39,373 nucleotides of DNA from an uncultured Pseudomonadota bacterium (GCA_903928965.1 CAIYSZ010000004.1:1-39373); one strand, 5' to 3'; shown: positions 6,825 to 16,883, numbered from the stretch's first letter. Notes: a model not told the origin generated them from the sequence alone. Program-made: numbers and translations.

Positions 6825-9464
6825 TTACGCCAAACTCTTGCTGGCGATTTCGTAAACATCTTTCGATAAATGCTCGCTACCGATAATCCGTTGCAGCTCT
6901 TGCCGCATTAAATGTTGCCGCGCCGAGTCATAGCGCCGCCATTGCGCCAGACCGGCCACCATGCGCGCCGCGATTTGCGGATTCAAGGCGTTCAAAGCCA
7001 ACACTTGATCGGCCAGAAAGCGGTAACCTTCGCCGTTTTTAGCATGAAAATGGACGGGATTCGATTGGCTAAAAGAGCCGATCAAGGCGCGCACCCGGTT
7101 CGGGGTTTTCAAATCAAACGCCGGATGCCGCAACAAGCCTTGCACGGTTTCAAAAGTATCCGGCAAAGTGCCGCAAGCTTGCAAGGAAAACCATTTATCG
7201 ATCACCAGCGGCTCGCGCCGCCATTGTTGATAAAAACTGTCCAAGCTGCGCGCCCGCGCCGGATGTTGGCTGTTGCCGATAACGCCGAGAGCCGCCAACT
7301 GATCGGTCATATTCCCGGCGCCGTAGAACTGCTGCTCGGCCAATTGATAAATTTGGGGCGTTTCCAGCGTCATCAAATAACCCAGACAGCAGTTTTTCAA
7401 GCGGCGGCGGCCGATGGCGGCCGGGCTGAAATCACCGGATTCGTCTTTTAAATAGCGCTGATAAACGGTTAAAAACTCATCTTGCAATAGCTTGGCCAAG
7501 GTTTTTTTAACAAATTCCCGCGCCTGATGAATGGCATCCACATCCGCCACCTGCATTTGTCCAGCCAGATAAATTTCGTCCGGCAAACTTAACAACAGGG
7601 CTTGATAAGACAAATCATCCAGCTTTTGCAGCAGCACATGCCGCCAGGCGTCGGTTAAAATCGGATTCAGCGTCAGTTCTTGCCGGTTTTGTATCGCCTC
7701 AATCAAACCGAAAATGGTTTGCAATGCCAATTGCTGGCCGGCCTCCCAACGGTTAAAGGCGTCGCTGTCGTGGCGCAATAAAAACGCCAGTTCCGGCAAG
7801 TCGCGCGGCATGTTCAAAATCACCGGCGCGGAAAAACCGCGCAGCAGCGAAACCACGGTTCCAGGTTGAATTTGGCTGAAACTAAAGGTCTGCTCGGCTT
7901 CGGTTAAATGCAAAGTGGTTTCACTAAGCGTTTGCCCTTGATAATGTATCGGGGCTATAGAGCCGTCCGCCGTCAGCAAGCCTATTTTCACCGGAATATG
8001 GAACGCCTGTTTTATCGGCTGATTAGGCGTAGGTGGACAATGTTGCTTGATAGTCAGCTTAAGCTCGCCGGCGGCGGCGTCATAATCCTGAACCACATCC
8101 AACACCGGCGTGCCGGCTTGCGAGTACCATAATCTGAATTGGCTAAAATCAGTTTGATTGGCATCTTCCATGGCCTTCACGAAATCCTCGCAAGTTACCG
8201 CTTGTCCGTCATGCCGTTCAAAATATAAATCGGAGCCCTTGCGGAAGCCTTCCGCACCCAGCAAGGTGTGCAGCATGCGCACTACTTCAGCCCCTTTTTC
8301 ATACACGGTCAGCGTGTAAAAATTATTGATTTCAATATAGGCTTCCGGCCGCACCGGATGCGCCAACGGCCCCGCGTCCTCGGCGAACTGACGGGTGCGC
8401 AGATTGTTCACGTCGCCGATGCGCTTCACCGCGGCCGAACCTTGGTCGGCGCTGAATTGCTGGTCGCGGAATACGGTAAAGCCTTCTTTCAGGCTTAACT
8501 GAAACCAATCGCGGCAGGTGATGCGGTTGCCGGTCCAGTTGTGAAAGTATTCGTGACCGATGACGCTTTCGATGTGCTCATAGTCGCTGTCGGTGGCGGT
8601 TTCCGGCTTGGCCAGCACGAACTTGGTGTTGAAGATATTTAATCCTTTGTTCTCCATCGCGCCCATGTTGAAATGGTCCACCGCGACGATCATATACAAA
8701 TCCAGATCGTATTCCCTGCCGTAGGCGCGTTCGTCCCAAGCCATGGCGTTTTTTAAGGAACGCATGGCGTGAGCGCATTTGTCCAGATTGTGGCTTTCCA
8801 CGTACAAGCGCAAACTGATCTCGCGCCCGCTGACGGTGATGAAACGGTCAGTGACGCACGCCAATTGACCGGCGACTAAAGCAAATAGATAACTGGGTTT
8901 GGCGAAGGGATCTTCCCACGTGACCCAATGACGGTTATCCGGCGATTCGCCGCCGGCGACGCGGTTGCCGTTGGACAGCAATACCGGATATTTGCTTTTG
9001 TCGGCGCGCAAGGTGGTGGTGAAACGGCTCATCACGTCAGGGCGATCCAAAAACCACGTGATCTTGCGGAACCCCTGCGCCTCGCACTGCGTGCACAACA
9101 TGCCGCTGGACAAGTACAAGCCCTCCAGCGCGGTGTTGGCGGCCGGGCTAATGCGGTTGTGAATGCGCACCACAAACGGCCGGTCTTGCGGCAAACGGAG
9201 TATGGTCAAGCCTTCCGCATCCAATTGAAAATCCGGCGGGTTTAAAGGCACGCCATCCAGGCTGATGGACTCTAACTCCAATTCCTCGCCGAACAGCCGC
9301 AGGGCGGCGGTATTGTCTGCTTGCGGATTTTTGCGCACATGCAAACTCGCTTGCACCCGGGTGTCGTGCGCATCTAAATCGAACTCCAGTTCAACCCGGT
9401 CGATTAAATATTCCGGGGGGGTGTAATCACGCAAATAAACGGTTTGCGGAGAAGCGTCGCGCAT
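6825..9464 (-). CDS. pepN: Aminopeptidase N (M1 zinc metallopeptidase)
   Basis: This 879-residue cytoplasmic M1 aminopeptidase removes N-terminal residues from peptides. The substrate-recognition motif GAMEN is at residues 268-272. The zinc site [11 protein letters not shown] has ligands His304 and His308 with catalytic Glu305, and the third ligand is Glu327 in LKEGFT. N-terminal beta domain, catalytic domain, then a small beta and a helical C-terminal domain follow, ending in a family-typical helical tail. Length fits the proteobacterial PepN group (about 870-890). It lies 89 bp downstream of exbD and 88 bp upstream of hisB on the same strand. Confidence 0.97.
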   Translation of the reverse strand: MRDASPQTVYLRDYTPPEYLIDRVELEFDLDAHDTRVQASLHVRKNPQADNTAALRLFGEELELESISLDGVPLNPPDFQLDAEGLTILRLPQDRPFVVRIHNRISPAANTALEGLYLSSGMLCTQCEAQGFRKITWFLDRPDVMSRFTTTLRADKSKYPVLLSNGNRVAGGESPDNRHWVTWEDPFAKPSYLFALVAGQLACVTDRFITVSGREISLRLYVESHNLDKCAHAMRSLKNAMAWDERAYGREYDLDLYMIVAVDHFNMGAMENKGLNIFNTKFVLAKPETATDSDYEHIESVIGHEYFHNWTGNRITCRDWFQLSLKEGFTVFRDQQFSADQGSAAVKRIGDVNNLRTRQFAEDAGPLAHPVRPEAYIEINNFYTLTVYEKGAEVVRMLHTLLGAEGFRKGSDLYFERHDGQAVTCEDFVKAMEDANQTDFSQFRLWYSQAGTPVLDVVQDYDAAAGELKLTIKQHCPPTPNQPIKQAFHIPVKIGLLTADGSIAPIHYQGQTLSETTLHLTEAEQTFSFSQIQPGTVVSLLRGFSAPVILNMPRDLPELAFLLRHDSDAFNRWEAGQQLALQTIFGLIEAIQNRQELTLNPILTDAWRHVLLQKLDDLSYQALLLSLPDEIYLAGQMQVADVDAIHQAREFVKKTLAKLLQDEFLTVYQRYLKDESGDFSPAAIGRRRLKNCCLGYLMTLETPQIYQLAEQQFYGAGNMTDQLAALGVIGNSQHPARARSLDSFYQQWRREPLVIDKWFSLQACGTLPDTFETVQGLLRHPAFDLKTPNRVRALIGSFSQSNPVHFHAKNGEGYRFLADQVLALNALNPQIAARMVAGLAQWRRYDSARQHLMRQELQRIIGSEHLSKDVYEIASKSLA

Positions 9465-9553
9465 GTCGGTAACTCTTACGGCTCAGGAAAAATAAGTAAA
9501 AACGATTAATAGCAAATGATATCAATTTGTCAAAAAATATGCGTGAAAGCGGC

Positions 9554-9964
9554 TTATTTTTGAGTGGATACGAACGCCAGCTTGGTAATGCCTATATGCT
9601 GCGCCAATGCCATCACTTCGGCCACCCGGCCATAATTGACCGCGCTATCGGCATAAATATGCAGCGTCAACTCTGGGTCATGCGCAAATTCGTTGCGCAA
9701 ACTGACCTCCAATTGGCCGAGATCGGTCATGCCGTTTTTGTTCAAGGTAATACCGCCTTGCGCGTCTATACCCAATTGAAACGGTTGTTTTTGGGTGTCC
9801 GGGTTGGTGGATTCGGTTTTCGGCAGGTTCACTTGCACCGATTGCGTCAACAATGGCGCGGTCACCAACAGAATGATGACCAACACCAGCATCACATCCA
9901 CTAGCGGCGTGACATTGATTTCGCTAACGGCGTCATCGTCCTCGGAATTGGTTTTAAACCCCAT
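9554..9964 (-). CDS. exbD: Biopolymer transport protein ExbD
   Basis: This 136-residue inner-membrane protein works with ExbB to convert the proton gradient into energy for TonB. After a short cytoplasmic end (INVTPLVDVMLVL) there is one membrane helix at about 22-41, containing the conserved proton-carrying Asp23. The periplasmic domain follows, with the ADSAVNYGRVAEVM segment. It starts 11 bp after the exbB stop, in the order tonB-exbB-exbD. Confidence 0.95.
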   Translation of the reverse strand: MGFKTNSEDDDAVSEINVTPLVDVMLVLVIILLVTAPLLTQSVQVNLPKTESTNPDTQKQPFQLGIDAQGGITLNKNGMTDLGQLEVSLRNEFAHDPELTLHIYADSAVNYGRVAEVMALAQHIGITKLAFVSTQK

Positions 9965-9975
9965 GCTGCAACCTC

Positions 9976-10641
9976 TTACTGTTTGTTAGTGTCGTTACCG
10001 AGGGCGATATGCAAAAAACCCTCCACGAAATTTTCCAGCGATGCCCGCTGCTGCTTGGCCCGACGCTGAAAAAAGTTATAGGCCAGCACCGCCGGCACCG
10101 CCACGGCGATACCGATGGCGGTGGCGATCAAGGCGTCGCCAATCGGGCCCGCGACCACGTCCAAACTGGCCGAGCCGGTTTCGCTGATATGATGCATGGC
10201 GTGCATAATGCCCACCACGGTGCCGAACAAGCCGACGAACGGGGCGGTGCTGCCTATGCTGGCCAACATGGTCAAGCCGGTTTCCATTTGCCGCTGCTCC
10301 TCCTGGGTTTGCTTGCGCAAGGTTTGCGCCAGCAGATCCAGGGGCTCGCCCTTAAAACGCAAGCTGTTTTGGGTCCGCGGATGTTGGGATTCGTCCAGCC
10401 AACGGAAGCCGCAAGCGGCGATGCGCGCCTTCGGGCCGACCGCCAAATCCGCCGGCAATTGGCGCGCCGCGTTTAAATCCGGCGCTTCCCAGAACGCATC
10501 GTTATAGCGTTTGTTGCCGCGGCTGTTTTTTGCGTTTTGCCAAATCTTGAAAAATATTAAAGTCCAAGTGATCAATGAAAAAGCCAGCAAAATATACAGC
10601 GTGGCATTGATGACTAAATCGTGAGCGGCGATGGATGGCAT
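9976..10641 (-). CDS. exbB: Biopolymer transport protein ExbB
   Basis: This 221-residue MotA/TolQ/ExbB-type proton channel protein has three membrane helices: about 10-30 (TLYILLAFSLITWTLIFF), about 118-142 (SIGSTAPFVGLFGTVVGIMHAM) and about 158-185 (GDALIATAIGIAVAVPAVLAYN). The GLFGTVVG and DALIATAIGI blocks are family hallmarks. The start has a clear ribosome site (GGAGACAGG). It forms the motor with ExbD and TonB. Confidence 0.95.
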   Translation of the reverse strand: MPSIAAHDLVINATLYILLAFSLITWTLIFFKIWQNAKNSRGNKRYNDAFWEAPDLNAARQLPADLAVGPKARIAACGFRWLDESQHPRTQNSLRFKGEPLDLLAQTLRKQTQEEQRQMETGLTMLASIGSTAPFVGLFGTVVGIMHAMHHISETGSASLDVVAGPIGDALIATAIGIAVAVPAVLAYNFFQRRAKQQRASLENFVEGFLHIALGNDTNKQ

Positions 10642-10672
10642 TCCTGTCTCCCTGGTTTGTTATTATAGAGTT

Positions 10673-11428
10673 TTAATCAGACAAGCTAAAAATAATCGGC
10701 ACAATCACCGAACTTTCAATCGGGGCGTCCCCGCGCTTGGCCGGCACGAATTTCCAGGTTTTCACTGTTTCCACCGCTTGATCGTCAAGGATTTCGTGCC
10801 CGCTGCTGCGTTCTACTTCCACCTTCGCGCTATTCCCGGCGGCGGAAACCAGCACCCTCAGCAATACCTTGCCTTGCCAGCCGCGGCTTTTCGCGGTCAT
10901 TGGATAATTCGGCTTGGGGTTTTGTAAATAATCGGCCCGGAAACTCGCCTCGGTCACCTCCTCGGTTCTGGCTGGCGCGGCCGGCGCGCTGACCGGCGGC
11001 GCATTGGAGGGGAGGGCGGCTTCAACCGCCGGCGCGGGCGCGCTTTCCGCCGCCTTAGGCGCCGGCGCGTTGTCCACGGGCTTGGGCGGCGTTTTTTTCA
11101 CTACCGGCTTCACCACGGGTTTAACCTTGGGTTCCGGCGGCTTGGGCAGCGGTTGCGGCTTCGGCGGCTCCGGTTGCGGCGGCGTGATAGGCGCGGGTTG
11201 CGGTGCCGCCGGCGACGGAATGGTCACCATCGACACCTGAATAATTTGCGGCGGCGGCGGAGATTCTTGCATTAACGGACGCCGCAGCCAATACCACAAC
11301 CCGACATGCAGCACGGCGGCAATGCCGAACATCAGCAGCAACACCCGTCTTTGCCGCGCGTCGCCGATTGAAATCACACGCCGGTCGGCGTCAAGGCCGA
11401 CGACGGAATTAAAAAAACTGGCGGACAA
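10673..11428 (-). CDS. tonB: TonB energy-transducing protein
   Basis: This 251-residue protein spans the inner membrane once (about 29-47, LLLMFGIAAVLHVGLWYW). It then has a long Pro-rich periplasmic linker with PPQPEPPKPQPLP-type repeats (about 70-130), and the C-terminal TonB domain (about 165-251) with PNYPMTAKSRGWQGKVLLRV and VKTWKFVPAKR. It passes energy from ExbBD to outer-membrane receptors. The start codon is TTG at 11428, with GGAGG four bases upstream; the next ATG would cut into the membrane helix. It heads the minus-strand tonB-exbB-exbD cluster and diverges from kup. Confidence 0.94.
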   Translation of the reverse strand: MSASFFNSVVGLDADRRVISIGDARQRRVLLLMFGIAAVLHVGLWYWLRRPLMQESPPPPQIIQVSMVTIPSPAAPQPAPITPPQPEPPKPQPLPKPPEPKVKPVVKPVVKKTPPKPVDNAPAPKAAESAPAPAVEAALPSNAPPVSAPAAPARTEEVTEASFRADYLQNPKPNYPMTAKSRGWQGKVLLRVLVSAAGNSAKVEVERSSGHEILDDQAVETVKTWKFVPAKRGDAPIESSVIVPIIFSLSD

Positions 11429-11603
11429 CAGGCCTCCGGAAGCGAACTGACAAAAAGTACAATGGGTTATTTTACTGTAAATTGCGCCGCGTCATTTAAG
11501 CAATCCGTATCGATATTGAGAAGATTCATAAAAATTATGTAAAAATGTTCGCATTTTTGATGGCATAATTTTAGGTTGCATCGCAACTATTCGGATTATT
11601 TAC
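11429..11603. promoter_or_regulatory. Divergent intergenic region between tonB and kup
   Basis: These 175 bp must hold promoters for both genes. On the plus strand CATAAT (11564-11569) is a plausible -10 for kup, but no convincing -35 lies at the right distance. I see no clear Fur-box-like 19-mer. Confidence 0.3.
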
Positions 11604-13490
11604 ATGTCTGACAAGCACAACGCGTACTCCAAGGAACAACTCCTGGCGCTGTCCCTAGGAGCCATAGGTGTGGTGTTCGGCGATATAGGCACCAGCCCGT
11701 TATATGCCGTTAAGGAGGTGTTTCACGACGGCGTGAGCATCGATCCACCGCACATCATCGGCGTATTGTCGCTAATCTTCTGGTCGTTGACCTTGGTGGT
11801 AACCACAAAATACGCCATTTTCATCATGCGCGCCGATAACAAGGGCGAAGGCGGCATCATGGCTTTGATGGCCTTGGCGCTATTAGGTTCCCGCGAACAA
11901 CCGAAATTGCATTTTTTTATCATGACCATCGGTTTGCTGGGCGCTTCACTGTTCTATGGCGACAGCATTATTACGCCGGCCATTTCAGTGCTCAGTGCGG
12001 TGGAGGGCTTGCAAATCATGGCCCCGACATTGGATCAATATATACTGCCGATAACGATGGCGGTGCTGTTCTTGTTATTCGTATTGCAAGCCAAAGGCAC
12101 GCACACCATGGGCAGCATGTTTTCACCCGTGATGATTTTTTGGTTTGCGGTATTGGCGTTGCTGGGGGCGGTGAATATTTTTAAGGCGCCGGAAGTATTA
12201 CAGGCGGCCAACCCTTATCACGCCCTGCACACCTTGTACGAACTCGGCTGGAAAGGCTTCGTCATCATGGGCGCGGTGGTGTTGTCGATCACCGGCGCGG
12301 AAGCCCTGTACGCCGACATGGGGCATTTTGGCTTGAAGCCGATACGTTTAGCCTGGTTCTGGTTTGTGTTTCCAGCGCTATTGCTCAATTATTTCGGCCA
12401 AGGCGCGTTATTGATCCTAAATCCGGCGGCCATAGAAAACCCCTTTTATTTAATGGCCCCGGATTGGGCCTTGTATCCACTGCTGATTTTATCCACGCTG
12501 GCCACCGTCATCGCCTCGCAAGCGGTCATTTCAGGCGCGTTCTCGATTACCCGGCAAGCGATACTGCTCGGCTATTGCCCGCGCATGAACATACGTCACA
12601 CCTCCGGCGATGAAATGGGGCAGATTTATGTGCCGGCGGTGAATTGGATACTGATGACAGCGGTGTTTGTACTGGTGCTCACCTTCAAAAGCTCGTCCGC
12701 GCTGGCCTCGGCTTACGGCATCGCCGTTACCGGCACCATGATGACCACTACGATACTGGCTTTTATTGTCATTCAAAAACTATGGCAGTGGAACACGCCC
12801 ACCAGCGTCGGATTTTTGGCTTTTTTCCTGTTGATAGACCTGTCATTTTTGTTGCCGAACTGTCTAAAAATTCCTAGCGGCGGCTGGTTGCCGCTATTGG
12901 TCGGCCTGATTTTATTCACGGTGATGAAAATCTGGATCAAGGGCCGCCAACTATTGTTCAAATATCTGGACGAACGCCGCGTTTTGTTCGAGGAGTTGGA
13001 AGAACGTTACAGCGCCACGCCATTGACCCAGGTAAATGGCACCGCCATTTATTTGGCGCGTAGTGTACATGGGGTGCCCTTGGTATTGCTGCATAACTTG
13101 GAGCATAACCACGTATTGCACGAACAAGTCATCGTATTAACCATCGTCACCAAGGAAGTGCCTTACGTGGACGAAGCGCACCGGGTCAAGGTGCGCGCTT
13201 TCGGCAAGAAGCGCAGTTTTTTCCGGGTGAAACTGTATTTCGGCTTCCAGGAGGAGCAAGACGTACGCCGCGCCCTGCGCTTGTGTAGCCATGAAGGATT
13301 GGTGATAGACCCGAAAACCGTTTCCTTCTTTGTCGGCAGCGAACGTTTGTCTTTCCGCCGTTACAGCCCTATGCCGAAATGGGGCCGGCCGCTGTTTAAA
13401 TTTTTAACGCATAATTCGGCCAGCGCCATCGAATATTTCAAAATTCCGGTTGACCGAGTCATTGAGTTGGGCATTCGCATAGAATTGTAG
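11604..13490 (+). CDS. kup: Low-affinity potassium transporter Kup
   Basis: This 628-residue KUP/HAK/KT family potassium:proton symporter of the inner membrane begins with the diagnostic LGAIGVVFGDIGTSPLYAVKEVF segment. About twelve membrane helices follow up to residue ~450, including GDSIITPAISVLSAVEGL and SITGAEALYADMGHFG. A cytoplasmic C-terminal domain ends the protein. Length matches the family (about 620-630). It is transcribed alone from the region shared with tonB. It is followed by a 135-bp gap before trpE that holds a hairpin and 15-bp repeats. Confidence 0.97.
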   Translation: MSDKHNAYSKEQLLALSLGAIGVVFGDIGTSPLYAVKEVFHDGVSIDPPHIIGVLSLIFWSLTLVVTTKYAIFIMRADNKGEGGIMALMALALLGSREQPKLHFFIMTIGLLGASLFYGDSIITPAISVLSAVEGLQIMAPTLDQYILPITMAVLFLLFVLQAKGTHTMGSMFSPVMIFWFAVLALLGAVNIFKAPEVLQAANPYHALHTLYELGWKGFVIMGAVVLSITGAEALYADMGHFGLKPIRLAWFWFVFPALLLNYFGQGALLILNPAAIENPFYLMAPDWALYPLLILSTLATVIASQAVISGAFSITRQAILLGYCPRMNIRHTSGDEMGQIYVPAVNWILMTAVFVLVLTFKSSSALASAYGIAVTGTMMTTTILAFIVIQKLWQWNTPTSVGFLAFFLLIDLSFLLPNCLKIPSGGWLPLLVGLILFTVMKIWIKGRQLLFKYLDERRVLFEELEERYSATPLTQVNGTAIYLARSVHGVPLVLLHNLEHNHVLHEQVIVLTIVTKEVPYVDEAHRVKVRAFGKKRSFFRVKLYFGFQEEQDVRRALRLCSHEGLVIDPKTVSFFVGSERLSFRRYSPMPKWGRPLFKFLTHNSASAIEYFKIPVDRVIELGIRIEL

Positions 13491-13523
13491 TCCCCGAGGA
13501 TTATAATCGCTCGGGCGATAACG

Positions 13524-13568
13524 CGAGTGGAGATAACCCGAGTGGTTATCTCCCGAGTGGTTTTAAAA
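13524..13568. repeat. Three 15-bp tandem units with embedded hairpin, upstream of trpE
   Basis: CGAGTGG occurs three times exactly 15 bp apart (13524, 13539, 13554). The tails of the first two units are complementary: GGAGATAACC (13529-13538) and GGTTATCTCC (13544-13553) form a perfect 10-bp stem with loop CGAGT. No T run follows directly, so it is a weak candidate for a kup terminator. TACAAT at 13574-13579 could be a -10 for trpE, with the repeat just upstream. The role is unknown; operator or hairpin are both possible. Confidence 0.6.
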
Positions 13569-13625
13569 CGGGGTACAATGTACGTTTACCCGATAGCATG
13601 CCGATGTAACGCCTAGAGAACCGCC

Positions 13626-15110
13626 ATGACCCCCGAGCAATTCAATCATTACGCCAGCCAAGGCTACAACCGTATTCCGGTCGGACGCGAGGTATTGGCC
13701 GATTTGGACACGCCGCTCAGCGCCTACCTAAAATTGGCCGACGCGCCGTATTCTTACTTGTTTGAATCCGTGCATGGCGGCGAGCAATGGGGCCGCTATT
13801 CCATTATCGGGCTGCCCTGCGCCACCCGGATCAAAATTAGCGGTTTTGAAATCCGCTTGCAGCGTGATGGCCTGGCGGACGAAATTTTCACCCACCCGCA
13901 ACCCTTGCAATGGCTGGACGAATTCCGCCAACAATTCCGCGCACCCGAGGTGGCCGGCTTGCCGCGCTTTAGCGGAGGCCTAGTCGGCTATTTCGGCTAC
14001 GAAACCGTGGCGTATATCGAACCGCGCCTGCGCGGCCCCGCCAAACCGGACCCCATAGGCGCGCCGGACATTTTGTTGATGGTGTCGGACAATTTACTAG
14101 TGTTCGACAATTTAAACGGCAAACTTTTGCTGTTGACGCATGTGGACCCGGCCAGTCAAGCGGACGCACTAACCGCCGCCCGCCTTTACCTTGACGACCT
14201 GGCGCAACGTTTGCGCGAACAAATCATTCACGCCCAACCGCGTCCGGTACGGCAGGTATCCGAGGCTGACTTCGTATCGGGTTTCACCCAAGCCGGCTTT
14301 GAAGCGGCGGTACTGAAGGCTAAGGAATACATCAGCGCCGGCGACGTCATGCAAGTAGTATTGTCGCAACGCATGAGCATACCGTTTGAAGCCGCGCCCT
14401 TGGATTTATACCGGGCGCTGCGTTGCTTGAATCCGTCGCCGTATATGTTTTACCTGAACCTGGACGATTTTCATATCGTCGGCTCCTCGCCGGAAATTCT
14501 GGTGCGCGCCGAAGACGGCGCGATCACCGTGCGGCCTATCGCCGGCACCCGCCCGCGCGGCGCGACGCCTGAGCGAGATTTGGCCTTGGAGCAAGAACTG
14601 CTGGCCGACCCTAAGGAAATCGCCGAGCATTTAATGTTGATCGACCTCGGCCGGAACGACGTTGGCCGGGTGGCCGCCATAGGCAGCGTGACGCTGACCG
14701 ACAAAATGGTGATAGAACGTTATTCACACGTCATGCATATCGTATCCAACGTCACCGGCGGCCTGCTAGCCGGTAAAACCGCCTTTGACGTGCTGGCGGC
14801 CACTTTTCCGGCCGGCACGGTTAGCGGCGCGCCGAAAATCCGCGCCATGGAAATCATCGACGAACTGGAGCCGGTCAAGCGCGGCGTGTATGCCGGCGCG
14901 GTAGGCTATATTTCCTGGTCCGGCAATCTGGACACCGCCATCGCCATCCGCACCGCGGTGGTCAAGGACAAACACTTGTACATACAAGCCGGCGCCGGCA
15001 TCGTTTACGACTCGATACCGCTGAACGAATGGGAAGAAACCTTGAATAAGGGCCGCGCGGTGTTCCGCGCCGCCAGCATGGCCGAAGCCGGCCTGGGAGG
15101 AAAGGCGTGA
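13626..15110 (+). CDS. trpE: Anthranilate synthase component I TrpE
   Basis: This 494-residue chorismate-using enzyme makes anthranilate, the first step of tryptophan synthesis, with ammonia from TrpG. The N-terminal domain includes the feedback-site region [15 protein letters not shown]. The catalytic domain has [52 protein letters not shown] and [11 protein letters not shown], all typical of TrpE. It overlaps trpG by 4 bp. I see no Trp-rich leader peptide upstream, so control by TRAP- or ribosome-type attenuation is not evident. Feedback inhibition is expected from the family. Confidence 0.97.
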   Translation: MTPEQFNHYASQGYNRIPVGREVLADLDTPLSAYLKLADAPYSYLFESVHGGEQWGRYSIIGLPCATRIKISGFEIRLQRDGLADEIFTHPQPLQWLDEFRQQFRAPEVAGLPRFSGGLVGYFGYETVAYIEPRLRGPAKPDPIGAPDILLMVSDNLLVFDNLNGKLLLLTHVDPASQADALTAARLYLDDLAQRLREQIIHAQPRPVRQVSEADFVSGFTQAGFEAAVLKAKEYISAGDVMQVVLSQRMSIPFEAAPLDLYRALRCLNPSPYMFYLNLDDFHIVGSSPEILVRAEDGAITVRPIAGTRPRGATPERDLALEQELLADPKEIAEHLMLIDLGRNDVGRVAAIGSVTLTDKMVIERYSHVMHIVSNVTGGLLAGKTAFDVLAATFPAGTVSGAPKIRAMEIIDELEPVKRGVYAGAVGYISWSGNLDTAIAIRTAVVKDKHLYIQAGAGIVYDSIPLNEWEETLNKGRAVFRAASMAEAGLGGKA

Positions 15111-15700
15111 GCGGCGTCAAATTGTTAATGATCGACAACTACGATTCGTTTACCTACAATCTGGTGCAATATTTCGGCGAACTGGGCGCACAAGTAACCG
15201 TGGCGCGCAACGACGAATTGACGCTAGCGCAAATCGCCGCCTTGCGGCCGGAGCGGCTAGTCATATCCCCCGGCCCCTGCACCCCCAAGGAAGCCGGCGT
15301 CTCGGTGGAAGCCATCCGCCGCTTCGCGGGTGAAATTCCGATACTCGGCGTTTGCCTGGGCCACCAAAGCATAGGCTACGCCTTCGGCGGCAACATCATC
15401 CGCGCCAAAAGCATCATGCACGGCAAAACCTCGGCCGTGTATCATCATCACCAAGGCGTGTTCAAAGGCCTGTCCAACCCGTTCACCGCCACCCGCTACC
15501 ATTCCTTGGTCATAGAACAGAACAGCCTGCCGGATTGCCTGGAAATCACTGCCTGGACCCAAGACGCGGTCGGCGACATGGATGAAATCATGGGTGTGCG
15601 GCATAAAACCTTGCCCATAGAAGGCGTGCAATTTCACCCGGAGTCGATATTAACCGAGCACGGGCATGATTTATTGCGGAATTTTTTGCATAAGGGTTGA
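15107..15700 (+). CDS. trpG: Anthranilate synthase component II TrpG (may also serve as PabA)
   Basis: This 197-residue class I glutamine amidotransferase gives ammonia to TrpE. Catalytic residues are visible: Cys in LGVCLGHQ, and His and Glu in [13 protein letters not shown]. The start is GTG at 15107, preceded by GGAGG and overlapping the trpE stop, so the two are coupled. The usual partners trpD and trpC do not follow; a toxin-antitoxin pair does. The last 58 bases of the gene are repeated at 16742, and another fragment of the gene is found near 17549. PabA and TrpG cannot be told apart from sequence alone, but the trpE link favours TrpG. Confidence 0.95.
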   Translation: MSGVKLLMIDNYDSFTYNLVQYFGELGAQVTVARNDELTLAQIAALRPERLVISPGPCTPKEAGVSVEAIRRFAGEIPILGVCLGHQSIGYAFGGNIIRAKSIMHGKTSAVYHHHQGVFKGLSNPFTATRYHSLVIEQNSLPDCLEITAWTQDAVGDMDEIMGVRHKTLPIEGVQFHPESILTEHGHDLLRNFLHKG

Positions 15701-15703
15701 GGG
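15643..15703 (+). repeat. trpG 3' end, first copy of a 61-bp direct repeat
   Basis: The last 58 bases of trpG including the stop, plus 3 bp, are 57/61 identical to 16742-16802. Together the two copies flank mqsRA. This copy is inside the intact gene. Confidence 0.9.
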
Positions 15704-15781
15704 TCGAAAATAGACCACTTGTGTTTGAGCCTAGTCAGCGGCAGCAGTCAAGAAAAATGCAACCTTAAGAGTATGGGACTG

Positions 15782-15810
15782 TTGAAACAAACAACCTAAT
15801 AGGTTAATAT
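15782..15810 (+). promoter_or_regulatory. mqsRA promoter with MqsA-type operator
   Basis: TTGAAA (15782-15787), a 17-bp spacer and TAATAT (15805-15810) form a strong sigma-70-type promoter. Between the boxes sits AACCT-AAT-AGGTT (15793-15805), which matches the AACCT(N)AGGTT palindrome known to be bound by MqsA in E. coli. It touches the first base of the -10, so bound antitoxin would block polymerase: autorepression, as known for this family. A weaker half match, AACCTTAAGAG, lies near 15762. Confidence 0.75.
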
Positions 15811-15816
15811 AAGCCT

Positions 15817-16113
15817 ATGATAAAAAGTACGCCTCACTGTAAGTTGTCAGTCGTCAAGGCTATGCTCAAGGATGGCAAGGTACGCACAACGAAAGCAGCC
15901 CGTGAAGGCGGCGCGGCATTAGGGTTTGATTTCGACGGCATGATTGCTGTGGTGATGGCCTTGACTTCGGCGGATTTTTACAAAAGCATGACGACACACG
16001 TTGACCATCGGATTTGGCAAGATGTGTATCGGCCCAGCACACCGGCTGGGGAAGTCTATTTGAAACTCACGATCATTGATGACGTACTCATCGTGTCCTT
16101 TAAGGAGCTATGA
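15817..16113 (+). CDS. mqsR: MqsR-family toxin (mRNA interferase)
   Basis: This 98-residue protein is the normal size for MqsR, a RelE-fold ribonuclease that cuts mRNA at GCU/GCA-type sites and stops growth when free. Family features include the Lys-rich N-terminal strand, the A-x-x-x-G-AALGFDFDGMIAVV region, the segment LTSADFYKSMTTHVDHRIWQDVY and a C-terminal VYLKLTIID-VLIVSFKEL strand pair. The toxin gene comes first and the antitoxin second, overlapping by 4 bp, the typical mqsRA order. It lies right behind trpG in an accessory patch. Specificity of cleavage is from the family, not seen here. Confidence 0.9.
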   Translation: MIKSTPHCKLSVVKAMLKDGKVRTTKAAREGGAALGFDFDGMIAVVMALTSADFYKSMTTHVDHRIWQDVYRPSTPAGEVYLKLTIIDDVLIVSFKEL

Positions 16114-16517
16114 ACATGAAATGTCCATCTTGCGCGGCGGCGGAACTGGTTTTTGACACACGCGACATAGCGTATATTTATAAGGGTGAATCGACCATTA
16201 TCCCGGCAGTGATGGGCGAATTTTGTCCTGCATGCGACGAATCCATTTTGGCGGAAGAGGAATCACGACGCACGATGAGTCTGATGCTTGAATTCAACAA
16301 ACAAGTGAATGCATCGATTGTTGATCCGGATTTCATTGCCACTGTACGCAAAAAACTAGCGCTCGACCAAAGGGAAGCCGCCGAGATTTTCGGTGGCGGA
16401 GTTAATGCTTTTTCCCGCTATGAGAATGGGAAAACCAAGCCGTCTTTAGCGTTAGTTAAGCTATTTAAACTACTTGAACGGCATCCCGACCTTCTCAACG
16501 AAGTCAGAACAATTTAA
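16110..16517 (+). CDS. mqsA: MqsA-family antitoxin and autorepressor
   Basis: This 135-residue antitoxin has two domains. The N-terminal zinc finger has CPSC (about 5-8) and CPAC (about 42-45); in MqsA this part binds the toxin. The C-terminal helix-turn-helix (about 70-130) includes LALDQREAAEIFGGGVNAFSRYE, which carries the Asn and Arg that contact DNA in MqsA, then TKPSLALVKLFKLLERHP. The start at 16110 has a good AAGGAG site and overlaps the mqsR stop. It should neutralise MqsR and bind the operator at 15793-15805. Related HigA-type antitoxins lack the zinc finger, so MqsA is the better call. Confidence 0.92.
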   Translation: MNMKCPSCAAAELVFDTRDIAYIYKGESTIIPAVMGEFCPACDESILAEEESRRTMSLMLEFNKQVNASIVDPDFIATVRKKLALDQREAAEIFGGGVNAFSRYENGKTKPSLALVKLFKLLERHPDLLNEVRTI

Positions 16518-16741
16518 TAAATGAGCTAGGCAATAAAACTTACCGGCTTGTAACTTAACAGGCTGTCGATTTTCTAAAAATTTTGCCAGACTTGGATTGG
16601 TGTAAGCCTAACTCGGGAATATACGCCCCGATGTGCAAATCCTTTCCTTATGCTTAATTATTTAAATCACTGTTACTAAGGTCACAATTATTTAAAATCG
16701 TGAAAACCATTTGCCGCCAGTAATGCGGGTGTCATGAGGAC
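16518..16741. other. AT-rich intergenic stretch after mqsA
   Basis: I see no gene, RNA or strong terminator here. It ends at the second trpG 3' copy. With the DNA on both sides it makes a gene-free gap of about 365 bp before the DUF29 gene. Confidence 0.5.
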
Positions 16742-16802
16742 GTCGATATTAATCGAACACGGGCATGATTTATTGCGGAATTTTTTGCATAAAAGTTGAG
16801 GG
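16742..16802 (+). repeat. Displaced copy of the trpG 3' end
   Basis: The stretch matches 15643-15703 at 57 of 61 positions. All four differences are changes toward A or T (one C to T, three G to A). It still reads as the last codons of TrpG, from SIL through LLRNFLHK, and ends in TGA, but has no gene body. It bounds the mqsRA segment on the right, like one arm of a duplicated insertion site. Confidence 0.9.
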
Positions 16803-16883
16803 TTTAGCTCGCGTTGCTCGGATTAGCGCCGGCGGAATCTGAATTTATTAAGCTTTGGCCGATTAACCATACGATATATACCA

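Noticed and set aside
6737-6859. Longer hisB start at 6859
   Set aside because: It adds 41 residues unlike the family and overlaps pepN; the ATG at 6736 gives the normal length.
13491-13625. Trp-codon leader peptide before trpE
   Set aside because: No short frame with paired Trp codons followed by alternative hairpins and a T run is seen.
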